Positions 1-7,744 of a stretch of 64,000 bases of DNA are shown here, piece by piece (positions within the stretch are counted from its first letter, which is position 1; the number at the start of each line of letters is the position of its first letter). The stretch is from Streptomyces dangxiongensis. GTDB lineage: Bacteria > Actinomycetota > Actinomycetes > Streptomycetales > Streptomycetaceae. Position numbers and translations under genes: made by a program. The notes beneath the pieces were generated by a model, which worked only from the letters and a program-made list of their open reading frames with translations, did no database searches and had not been told where the DNA came from. Where the stretch lies: contig NZ_CP033073.1 in the NCBI RefSeq assembly GCF_003675325.1, positions 6,324,001-6,388,000 on the forward strand, in the 5' to 3' direction.

Positions 1-123
1 ATCGCTGCGACTTATCGATCATCGGCTACGGGCGTACGTTTCGATCCTATTTGTCCATCTCAGGGTAGGTCGACAGCCGGAACGTCGCCCGACGTCCCGG
101 TCGTTCCGTACCCGGGTCCCTGC
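1..123. promoter_or_regulatory. intergenic region downstream of gylR with nested dyads
   Basis: No gene is visible here. A perfect inverted repeat ACGTCG-CC-CGACGT lies at 82-95, inside a wider pair CGGAACG (78-84) and CGTTCCG (102-108). On the minus strand this follows the gylR stop, so it could be a terminator hairpin or an operator. In S. coelicolor gylR is followed by gylCABX, so the start of that operon may lie just outside the window. A TAGGAT -10-like hexamer on the minus strand (49-44) would suit such a promoter, but no good -35 is visible. Confidence 0.35.
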
Positions 124-888
124 TCAGAACCGTCCGGCGCCCAGATCGCGGGAGACCGCGCGGGCGCAGTCCCGCACCGCCGCGATCAGCTCCGGACGCA
201 GCTCGCCCTCCCGGCACAGCCGTTCCACGGCCCCGGTGATGCCGACCGCGCCCACGGGCATGCGGCGCCGGTCGTGGATGGGGGCGGCGAGCGAGGCCAC
301 CCCCTCCCAGGTCTCCTCCACGTCGGCCGCGTACCCACGCGCGCGCGTGACGTCAAGGAGGTGCTCGAAGTCGCCCGGGTCGCACACCGTGCGGTCCGTG
401 AACGCCTTGCGGTCGGCCTCCAGCGCCTCGCTGTGCGCCACCGGGTCGTACGCCGACAGCACCTTGCCCAGCGCCGTGGAGTGCAGCGGCTGCATCGCCC
501 CGATCTCCAGCACCTGCCGGCTGTCGTCGGGCCGGAAGACGTGGTGCACGATCAGGACGCCCTGCTGGTGCAGGACGCCCAGGTACACGCTCTCGCCGCT
601 GGAGCGGGCCAGGTCGTCGGCCCACACCAGGGCCCGGGCGCGCAGTTCGTGCACGTCCAGGTAGGTGGTGCCGAGGCGCAGCAGCTCCGCGCCTAGCTGG
701 TAGCGCCCGGAGGCGTCGTCCTGTTCCACGAAGCCCTCCTGCTGGAGGGTGCGCAGGATGCCGTGGGCGGTGCCCTTGGCGAGACCCAGCGACGAGGCGA
801 TGTCCGAGAGGCCGAGCCGCCGCTCGCCGCCCGCGAGCAGCCGCAGCATCGCGGCCGCCCGTTCGAGCGACTGGATGTTCCGTGCCAT
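124..888 (-). CDS. gylR: GylR, IclR-family regulator of the glycerol operon
   Basis: 254-residue IclR-family regulator. Residues 1-65 form the winged helix-turn-helix (begins MARNIQSLERAAAMLRLL, recognition region LGLAKGTAHGILRTL). Residues about 75-250 form the effector-binding domain. The ATG at 888 is chosen over one 21 codons upstream because conserved IclR sequence starts there and a purine-rich stretch (GAGGCAGGACGGGG) precedes it. The sequence and the position divergent from metH match GylR, the glycerol-responsive repressor of gylCABX and of its own gene in S. coelicolor. A perfect palindrome at 943-959 is a likely autoregulatory operator. Confidence 0.88.
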   Translation of the reverse strand: MARNIQSLERAAAMLRLLAGGERRLGLSDIASSLGLAKGTAHGILRTLQQEGFVEQDDASGRYQLGAELLRLGTTYLDVHELRARALVWADDLARSSGESVYLGVLHQQGVLIVHHVFRPDDSRQVLEIGAMQPLHSTALGKVLSAYDPVAHSEALEADRKAFTDRTVCDPGDFEHLLDVTRARGYAADVEETWEGVASLAAPIHDRRRMPVGAVGITGAVERLCREGELRPELIAAVRDCARAVSRDLGAGRF

Positions 889-942
889 CCCCGTCCTGCC
901 TCCGTCCCCTTCGACTGCCGTCGGCGCCATGCCCAATCCGCC

Positions 943-959
943 GTTCGGCAATGCCGAAC
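943..959. promoter_or_regulatory. IclR-type operator palindrome upstream of gylR
   Basis: GTTCGGCA-A-TGCCGAAC has 8-bp perfect arms around one central base, 55 bp upstream of the gylR start. The GTTCG...CGAAC layout is typical of IclR-family operators, so this is the best candidate for a GylR autoregulatory site. It lies in the gylR-metH divergent region and might also affect metH. Confidence 0.55.
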
Positions 960-1078
960 ACTACCGGTCCTTGCCGATCTCCCGCCAATGGTCGGACGAC
1001 ACCTGTTACACACCGGCGGCCCCCGGCCGGACGCGTCCGTTCCGTGGACGCAGGTGCCCATCCAAGCCCACTCCCGGC

Positions 1079-1157
1079 TACTCTGGCGCCGTGCGGCAAC
1101 CCTGCCTGCCGGGGGAACCGCATAGCCGACAGCCGTCGCAGCCCAGGGAGCCCCTTC
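1079..1157 (+). promoter_or_regulatory. metH promoter and structured 5' leader (candidate RNA element)
   Basis: A -10-like TACTCT (1079-1084) precedes a leader that can fold as TGCGG (1092-1096) with CCGCA (1118-1122), enclosing CAACCC and a G5 run. The CGGCAACCC string is the kind of junction found in S-adenosylmethionine riboswitches, but the full SAM-I or SAM-IV consensus is not present. No B12 box is seen. Function is unproven. Confidence 0.3.
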
Positions 1158-4100
1158 ATGGCCTCGTTGCCCACGTCCCCTTCCGCCGACAGCCGGACCC
1201 GGGTGTCCGCGCTCCGCGAGGCACTCGCCACCCGTGTGGTGGTCGCCGACGGAGCCATGGGCACCATGCTCCAGGCCCAGGACCCCACACTCGAGGACTT
1301 CGAGAACCTCGAGGGCTGCAACGAGATCCTCAACGTCACCCGCCCCGACATCGTCCGCTCCGTCCACGAGGCGTACTTCTCCGTGGGCGTCGACTGCGTC
1401 GAGACCAACACCTTCGGGGCCAACCACGCGGCCATGGCGGAGTACGACATCCCCGACCGCGTGCACGAGCTGTCCGAGGCCGGCGCCCGCATCGCCCGCG
1501 AGGTCGCAGACAGGTACTGGGCCGAGGACGGCCGCCGGCGCTGGGTCCTCGGCTCCATCGGCCCCGGCACCAAGCTGCCCACCCTCGGCCACATCGGCTT
1601 CGCGACGATCCGGGACGGCTTCCAGGCGAACGCCGAGGGTCTGCTCGCGGGCGGCGCCGACGCCCTGATCGTCGAGACCACCCAGGACCTGCTCCAGACC
1701 AAGGCCTCCGTCCTCGGCGCGCGCGGCGCCATGGAGCGGCTCGGCCTGGAGGTCCCGCTGCTCGTCTCGATGGCCTTCGAGACCACCGGCACCATGCTGC
1801 TGGGCTCCGAGATCGGCGCCGCCCTCACCGCGCTGGAGCCGCTCGGCATCGACATGATCGGCCTGAACTGCTCGACCGGCCCGGCCGAGATGAGCGAGCA
1901 CCTGCGCTACCTCACCCGGAACTCCCGCATCCCGCTGCTGTGCATGCCCAACGCCGGGCTGCCCATCCTCACCAAGGACGGCGCCCACTTCCCGCTCGGC
2001 CCCGAGGGCCTGGCGGACGCCCAGGAGAACTTCGTACAGGACTACGGCCTGTCCCTGGTCGGCGGCTGCTGCGGCACCACCCCCGAGCACCTGCGCCAGG
2101 TCGTGGAGCGCGTCCGGGGCCTCGCCCCGGCCGAGCGCGCCCCGCGTCCCGAGCCGGGCGCCGCCTCCCTCTACCAGTCGGTGCCGTTCCGCCAGGACAC
2201 CGCCTACCTGGCCATCGGCGAGCGGACCAACGCCAACGGCTCCAAGAAGTTCCGCGAGGCCATGCTGGAGGCCCGCTGGGACGACTGCGTCGAGATCGCC
2301 CGCGAGCAGATCCGCGAGGGCGCGCACATGCTCGACCTGTGCGTGGACTACGTCGGCCGTGACGGCGTCGCCGACATGGAGGAACTGGCCGGCCGCTTCG
2401 CCACCGCCTCCACCCTGCCGATCGTCCTGGACTCCACGGAGGTCGAGGTGATCAGGGCGGGCCTGGAGAAGCTCGGCGGGCGCGCGGTGATCAACTCGGT
2501 GAACTACGAGGACGGTGACGGACCCGACTCGCGGTTCGTGAAGGTCACGCGGCTGGCGCGGGAGCACGGCGCCGCCCTGATCGCGCTCACGATCGACGAG
2601 GAGGGCCAGGCCCGCACCCCCGAGAAGAAGGTCGAGATCGCCGAACGGCTGATCGCCGACCTCACCGGGAACTGGGGCATCCACGAGGAGGACATCCTCA
2701 TCGACACCCTGACCTTCACCATCTGCACCGGTCAGGAGGAGTCCCGCAAGGACGGCGTCGCCACCATCGAGGCGATCCGCGAGCTGAAGAGGCGCCACCC
2801 GGCCGTGCAGACCACGCTGGGCCTGTCGAACATCTCCTTCGGCCTCAACCCGGCCGCCCGCATCCTGCTGAACTCCGTCTTCCTCGACGAGTGCGTCAAA
2901 GCCGGACTCGACTCGGCGATCGTGCACGCCAGCAAGATCCTGCCGATCGCCCGCTTCAGCGAGGAGGAGGTCCGCACGGCCCTCGACCTCATCCACGACC
3001 GCCGCTCCGAGGGCTACGACCCCCTCCAGAAGCTCATGCAGCTCTTCGAGGGCGCCACCGCGAAGTCGCTGAAGGCCGGCCGGGCCGAGGAACTGGCCGC
3101 GCTGCCGCTGGACGAGCGCCTCAAGCGCCGCATCATCGACGGCGAGCGCAACGGCCTGGAGGCGGACCTGGACGAGGCCCTCCAGGACCGGCCCGCGCTC
3201 GACATCGTCAACGAGACCCTGCTGGACGGCATGAAGGTCGTCGGTGAGCTGTTCGGTTCCGGCCAGATGCAACTGCCGTTCGTCCTTCAGTCCGCCGAGG
3301 TCATGAAGGTGGCCGTCGCCCACCTCGAACCGCACATGGAGAAGGTGGCCGACGGTGAGGAAGCGGCGGGCAAGGGCACCATCGTCCTCGCGACCGTGCG
3401 CGGCGACGTGCACGACATCGGCAAGAACCTGGTCGACATCATCCTCTCCAACAACGGCTACAACGTCGTCAACCTGGGCATCAAGCAGCCCGTCTCGGCG
3501 ATCCTGGAGGCGGCCGAGGAGCACCGGGCGGACGTCATCGGCATGTCGGGGCTGCTGGTCAAGTCCACGGTGATCATGAAGGAGAACCTGGAGGAGCTGA
3601 ACCAGCGCGGCCTCGCCGCCCGCTTCCCGGTCATCCTCGGTGGCGCCGCCCTGACCCGGGCCTACGTCGAGCAGGACCTGTACGAGGTCTACGAGGGTGA
3701 GGTCCGCTACGCCCGCGACGCCTTCGAGGGCCTGCGCCTGATGGATGCGCTGATCGGCGTCAAGCGCGGCGTGCCCGGCGCGAAGCTGCCCGAGCTGAAG
3801 CAGCGCCGGGTGCGGGCCGCCGTCGTCGAGGAGGCCGAGGAGCGCCCGGAGGAGGGCCACGTCCGCTCCGACGTCGCCATCGACAACCCCGTGCCGGCCC
3901 CGCCGTTCTGGGACACCCGGGTCGTCAAGGGCATCCAGCTCAAGGAGTACGCGAGCTGGGTGGACGAGGGCGCCCTGTTCAAGGGCCAGTGGGGGCTGAA
4001 GCAGGCCCGCACCGGGGAGGGGCCGTCGTACGAGGAACTGGTCGAGACCGACGGCCGCCCGCGCCTGCGCGGCCTGCTCGACCGGCTCCAGACGGAGAAC

Positions 4101-4685
4101 CTGCTGGAGGCGGCCGTGGTCTACGGCTACTTCCCGTGCGTCTCCAAGGACGACGACCTGATCATCCTGGACGAGCAGGGCAACGAACGCACCCGGTTCA
4201 CCTTCCCGCGCCAGCGCCGCGGCCGGCGCCTGTGCCTGGCCGACTTCTTCCGTCCGGAGGAGTCGGGGGAGACGGACGTCGTCGGCCTCCAGGTCGTCAC
4301 CGTCGGCTCGCGCATCGGCGAGGAGACGGCCCGGCTCTTCGAGGCCAACGCCTACCGCGACTACCTCGAACTGCACGGCCTGTCCGTGCAGTTGGCCGAG
4401 GCCCTCGCCGAGTACTGGCACGCCCGCGTCCGCTCCGAACTCGGCTTCGCCGGTGAGGACCCGGACGGCATCGAGGACATGTTCGCCCTCCGGTACCGCG
4501 GCGCCCGTTTCTCCCTCGGCTACGGCGCCTGCCCGAACCTGGAGGACCGCGCCAAGATCGCCGCCCTCCTCGAGCCCGAGCGGATCGGCGTGCACCTGTC
4601 GGAGGAGTTCCAGCTCCACCCCGAGCAGTCCACCGACGCCATCGTCATCCACCACCCGGAGGCGAAGTACTTCAACGCCAGGTGA
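1158..4685 (+). CDS. metH: MetH, cobalamin-dependent methionine synthase
   Basis: 1175 residues, full length for MetH, which transfers the methyl of 5-methyltetrahydrofolate to homocysteine via methylcobalamin. Residues 1-325 are the homocysteine-binding barrel with the zinc cysteines in GLNCSTGP (about 237) and GGCCGTTP (about 303-304). Residues 345-610 are the pterin-binding barrel. The cobalamin domains follow, with DVHDIGKNLV at about 751 supplying the axial histidine. The C-terminal part (about 870-1175) is the SAM-dependent reactivation domain. The ATG at 1158 is used because the in-frame sequence upstream to 882 lacks family similarity and overlaps the leader. The gene is monocistronic by spacing and divergent from gylR. 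Confidence 0.96.
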   Translation: MASLPTSPSADSRTRVSALREALATRVVVADGAMGTMLQAQDPTLEDFENLEGCNEILNVTRPDIVRSVHEAYFSVGVDCVETNTFGANHAAMAEYDIPDRVHELSEAGARIAREVADRYWAEDGRRRWVLGSIGPGTKLPTLGHIGFATIRDGFQANAEGLLAGGADALIVETTQDLLQTKASVLGARGAMERLGLEVPLLVSMAFETTGTMLLGSEIGAALTALEPLGIDMIGLNCSTGPAEMSEHLRYLTRNSRIPLLCMPNAGLPILTKDGAHFPLGPEGLADAQENFVQDYGLSLVGGCCGTTPEHLRQVVERVRGLAPAERAPRPEPGAASLYQSVPFRQDTAYLAIGERTNANGSKKFREAMLEARWDDCVEIAREQIREGAHMLDLCVDYVGRDGVADMEELAGRFATASTLPIVLDSTEVEVIRAGLEKLGGRAVINSVNYEDGDGPDSRFVKVTRLAREHGAALIALTIDEEGQARTPEKKVEIAERLIADLTGNWGIHEEDILIDTLTFTICTGQEESRKDGVATIEAIRELKRRHPAVQTTLGLSNISFGLNPAARILLNSVFLDECVKAGLDSAIVHASKILPIARFSEEEVRTALDLIHDRRSEGYDPLQKLMQLFEGATAKSLKAGRAEELAALPLDERLKRRIIDGERNGLEADLDEALQDRPALDIVNETLLDGMKVVGELFGSGQMQLPFVLQSAEVMKVAVAHLEPHMEKVADGEEAAGKGTIVLATVRGDVHDIGKNLVDIILSNNGYNVVNLGIKQPVSAILEAAEEHRADVIGMSGLLVKSTVIMKENLEELNQRGLAARFPVILGGAALTRAYVEQDLYEVYEGEVRYARDAFEGLRLMDALIGVKRGVPGAKLPELKQRRVRAAVVEEAEERPEEGHVRSDVAIDNPVPAPPFWDTRVVKGIQLKEYASWVDEGALFKGQWGLKQARTGEGPSYEELVETDGRPRLRGLLDRLQTENLLEAAVVYGYFPCVSKDDDLIILDEQGNERTRFTFPRQRRGRRLCLADFFRPEESGETDVVGLQVVTVGSRIGEETARLFEANAYRDYLELHGLSVQLAEALAEYWHARVRSELGFAGEDPDGIEDMFALRYRGARFSLGYGACPNLEDRAKIAALLEPERIGVHLSEEFQLHPEQSTDAIVIHHPEAKYFNAR

Positions 4686-4810
4686 CCCCCGCCACCGGCA
4701 CACCGCCACGCCCCCGGGCCGTCCGGGGGGTGTCCGACGGGGTGCCCCCGGGCCCGGAGTGATGAACGAGGCGTTTCGCTCCGCGGCGTCGTACACTGGT
4801 CGGTCCACCG

Positions 4811-4841
4811 CAGGCCGGTTCCCCGCACGGGAACCGGCCTG
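4811..4841 (+). promoter_or_regulatory. perfect hairpin just upstream of the HAD phosphatase ribosome site
   Basis: CAGGCCGGTTCCC and GGGAACCGGCCTG are perfect 13-bp complements around a 5-nt loop. A -10-like TACACT lies about 20 bp upstream and the AAGGAGG ribosome site about 10 bp downstream. The hairpin therefore falls either at the end of metH transcripts (terminator without a U tract) or in the 5' leader of the next gene (attenuator or stabiliser). Confidence 0.5.
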
Positions 4842-4867
4842 ACCGTCCCTCAAGGAGGTGCGCCCGG

Positions 4868-5608
4868 ATGACCAGCACGGTCCCCGCGCCCGGAACCCTT
4901 CCCCCCGCTCCCGCCGGCACCGGAGCGGGCGGGACCGCACCGCCCGACGGCTCCACCCTCCAGGCGGTGCTGCTCGACATGGACGGCACCCTGGTGGACA
5001 CCGAGGGCTTCTGGTGGGACGTCGAGGTGGAGGTGTTCGCCCGCCTCGGCCACACCCTGGACGACTCCTGGCGGCACGTCGTGGTCGGCGGCCCCATGAC
5101 CCGCAGCGCCGGCTTCCTCATCGAGGCCACCGGCGCCGACATCACCCTCGCCGAACTCTCGGTGCTGCTCAACGACGGCTTCGAGGACCGCATCGACCGC
5201 GCCCTGCCGCTGATGCCGGGCGCCGCGCGCCTGCTCGGCGAGCTGCACCGGCACGGTGTGCCCACGGCCCTGGTCTCCGCCTCCCACCGGCGCATCATCG
5301 ACCGGGTGCTGTCCGTGCTGGGCCCGCACCACTTCGCCCTCTCCGTCGCGGGCGACGAGGTCTCGCGCACCAAGCCCTTCCCGGACCCGTACCTGCTCGC
5401 CGCCGCGGGGCTCGGCGCGCACCCGGCCGGGTGCGCCGTGGTCGAGGACACCGCGACCGGGGTCGCCGCCGCGGAGGCCGCGGGCTGCCGGGTGATCGCC
5501 GTGCCCTCCGTGGCACCCATCGGCCCGGCCGCCGGACGGACCGTCGTCTCCTCTCTGGAAGAGGTCGACCTGGCATTTCTGCACGGCCTCATGACGGAAA
5601 TGCGCTAG
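4868..5608 (+). CDS. HAD-superfamily phosphatase (beta-phosphoglucomutase-like)
   Basis: 246 residues. After a Pro/Ala-rich 30-residue tail the HAD motif I reads DMDGTLVDTEG (nucleophile Asp37, acid/base Asp39). Motif II is in ALVSASH (about 136-142). The motif III lysine lies in RTKPFPDPYL and motif IV is VVEDTATG. A helical cap lies between motifs I and II, as in subfamily IA enzymes acting on phosphosugars or similar small phosphates. Start ATG follows AAGGAGG by 9 nt. The substrate cannot be told from sequence. A strong hairpin precedes the ribosome site. Confidence 0.85.
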   Translation: MTSTVPAPGTLPPAPAGTGAGGTAPPDGSTLQAVLLDMDGTLVDTEGFWWDVEVEVFARLGHTLDDSWRHVVVGGPMTRSAGFLIEATGADITLAELSVLLNDGFEDRIDRALPLMPGAARLLGELHRHGVPTALVSASHRRIIDRVLSVLGPHHFALSVAGDEVSRTKPFPDPYLLAAAGLGAHPAGCAVVEDTATGVAAAEAAGCRVIAVPSVAPIGPAAGRTVVSSLEEVDLAFLHGLMTEMR

Positions 5609-6041
5609 CCGTTCACCCAGCGTGCGACGCCCATTGGGTGTGCTGGACATATTTCCCGGGAAGTAGACCCGAGGGGAATTCAGGGTGAGGTGTCCGGCCG
5701 AATTGTGCTGACCGGTCACACAGTTGGGCGTGTGACGTTTCCCACGCCCACCGGACTCGACAACGCCGTTCGACTGTGCAGAAGCACCCGGAACGGGTGG
5801 TGTGGGCGGGGCTTTGTGTCCCGATTGATGGGATGCTGCACTAATCCTGCCGCTGTCGGGTTTTCGGTGTGTCCGCGACCGGTTCCACTGCGTGATGGGG
5901 GGTCAACTCACGGGGCCGTGAAGCGCGCTGCGGGCGCGGACTAATCTCGTCGCGAGAACATCGCCGCGAACCCCCGTGATCCGTCGCACCACCCATGCAT
6001 GCCGGATACACGGACCCGAACAGCTCTGGAGAAACTCCCGC
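5609..6041. other. 433-bp intergenic region upstream of the solute-binding protein genes
   Basis: No convincing gene is seen; the 84-codon frame at 5690-5944 lacks a ribosome site and family features. It holds a palindrome TTCCCGGGAA (5653-5662) and a dyad GTCACAC-N8-GTGTGAC (5715-5736). A -10-like TAATCT (5942-5947) lies about 95 bp before the lipoprotein gene, with a poor -35. These are candidate control sites for the tandem lipoprotein genes. Confidence 0.4.
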
Positions 6042-7646
6042 ATGAACCGCAAGACTTTGGTGCTGCCGGCGGTGGCCGGCCTGCTCACCCCGGTTCTCGC
6101 CGCGTGCGGCGGATCCGACAGCGGGAGCAAGAGCGGTGACGCCATCGTCGTCGGTACCACGGACCAGTTCACGGCCAGCAAGGCGGCTCCGGCGCCCCTC
6201 GACCCGGCCTACGCCTACGACGTCGGCACCTGGAACATCCTGCGCCAGACCGTGCAGACCCTGATGGCCCAGCCCAAGGGCGAGGGCGACCCCGTGCCCG
6301 AGGCCGCCGAGAGCTGCTCCTTCACCGACAGCGGCAGCGAGCGCTACGTCTGCAAGCTGCGCAAGGACCTCACGTTCGCGAACGGCGACAAGGTGACCGC
6401 CGCCGACGTCAAGTACTCCATCGAGCGTGCGCTGCGCATCAAGGCCGACAGCGGTGTCTCCGCCCTGCTGAACACCGTCGACACCATCGAGACGCAGGGC
6501 GACCGCGAGGTCGTCTTCCACCTCAAGACAGCCGACGCCACCTTCCCGTACAAGCTGTCCACCCCGGTCGCGGGCATCATCAACCCGAAGGACTACGACA
6601 AGGACAAGCTGCGCGACGGCTTCGACGTCGACGGCTCCGGCCCGTACACCCTCCGGGCCGACGTCAAGAACAACGCGATCACCAGCATCACCTTCACCAA
6701 GAACCCCTCGTACAAGGGCAACGTGACGGTGAACAACGACGCGGTCGAACTCCGCTCCTTCAGCGACGCCGACGCCATGGGCACCGCGCTCGACAAGGGT
6801 GACATCGACGTCATGACGCGCACCATGTCGCCCGGGCAGATCCAGAAGCTGGACGCCGGCAGCGACGACAAGGCCGACCTGGTCGACATGCCCGGCCTGG
6901 AGATCCGCTACCTGGCCTTCAACACCGATGCCACCAGCGTGAAGTCCAAGGCCGTACGCCAGGCGATGGCGCAGATCATCAACCGCGGCGAGCTGGTCTC
7001 CAAGGTCTACGGCACCCAGGCCGAGCCGCTGTACTCGCTGGTCCCCGCCACCGTCACCGGGCACTCCAACTCGTTCTTCAACAAGTACGGCAACCCCAGC
7101 GTCGACAAGGCCAAGAACCTTCTCGCCAAGGCCGGCATCACCACTCCGGTGAAGCTGACCCTGCACTACACGACCGACCACTACGGCTCGGCCACCGAGC
7201 AGGAATTCCAGATCCTCCGGCAGCAGCTCAACGACAGCGGCCTGTTCGACGCCTCCATCCAGGGCCACCCCTGGGCGACCTTCCGGCCCGCCGAGCAGAA
7301 GGGCGCGTACGACGTCTACGGCATGGGCTGGTTCCCCGACTTCCCGGACGCCGACAACTTCCTCGCCCCCTTCCTCGACAAGGACAACTTCCTCGGCTCG
7401 CCGTACGCCAACAGCGCCATCCAGCGCTCGCTGATCCCGCAGTCGCGCCGTGAGGCCGACCGGCTCGGCGCCGCCAAGAGCCTGACCGAGATCCAGGACA
7501 TCGTCGCCGACGACGTGCCGGTCCTGCCGCTGTGGCAGGGCAAGCAGTACGTCGCCGCGCGGGACAACGTCACGGGCGTCTCCTACGCCCTCAACTCGTC
7601 CTCGACGCTCCAGCTGTGGGAGCTCGGCCGTGGTGTGAGCGGCTGA
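6042..7646 (+). CDS. family-5 ABC solute-binding lipoprotein (peptide type), copy 1
   Basis: 534 residues. The N-terminus MNRKTLVLPAVAGLL...VLAAC is a lipoprotein signal with cleavage before Cys22 or so. The rest is a DppA/OppA-type extracellular binding domain, with LRKDLTFANGDKVTAADVKYSIERAL as the family signature region. It should capture oligopeptides or related solutes at the membrane. The ATG at 6042 is chosen because it begins the lipoprotein signal. A paralogue follows 98 bp downstream, and no permease or ATPase gene is adjacent, so it must use a transporter encoded elsewhere or act as a sensor. Confidence 0.88.
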   Translation: MNRKTLVLPAVAGLLTPVLAACGGSDSGSKSGDAIVVGTTDQFTASKAAPAPLDPAYAYDVGTWNILRQTVQTLMAQPKGEGDPVPEAAESCSFTDSGSERYVCKLRKDLTFANGDKVTAADVKYSIERALRIKADSGVSALLNTVDTIETQGDREVVFHLKTADATFPYKLSTPVAGIINPKDYDKDKLRDGFDVDGSGPYTLRADVKNNAITSITFTKNPSYKGNVTVNNDAVELRSFSDADAMGTALDKGDIDVMTRTMSPGQIQKLDAGSDDKADLVDMPGLEIRYLAFNTDATSVKSKAVRQAMAQIINRGELVSKVYGTQAEPLYSLVPATVTGHSNSFFNKYGNPSVDKAKNLLAKAGITTPVKLTLHYTTDHYGSATEQEFQILRQQLNDSGLFDASIQGHPWATFRPAEQKGAYDVYGMGWFPDFPDADNFLAPFLDKDNFLGSPYANSAIQRSLIPQSRREADRLGAAKSLTEIQDIVADDVPVLPLWQGKQYVAARDNVTGVSYALNSSSTLQLWELGRGVSG

Positions 7647-7653
7647 CGGCTCT

Positions 7654-7715
7654 CCTCACCCGGGGGCCAGGGACGGCTGCCCCGGGTCCCGGGGACCAGG
7701 ACGGTGGTCCCGGGG
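7654..7715 (+). terminator. GC-rich inverted repeats between the two lipoprotein genes
   Basis: ACCCGGGG and CCCCGGGT arms lie on either side of a 14-nt spacer just after the first gene, followed by a second G/C dyad around GGTCCCGGGGACC. They could partly terminate transcription or stabilise the upstream mRNA. There is no U tract. Confidence 0.35.
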
Positions 7716-7744
7716 TGACGAACCGACGACAAGGCACATGTCAA

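Noticed and set aside
693..4940. 1415-codon open frame on the minus strand
   Set aside because: It is antisense to metH and exists only because G/C-ending codons leave few stops on the opposite strand. It has no ribosome site, domains or normal composition.
5690..5944. 84-codon frame upstream of the lipoprotein genes
   Set aside because: There is no ribosome site, no recognisable domain, and codon use is unlike neighbouring genes.
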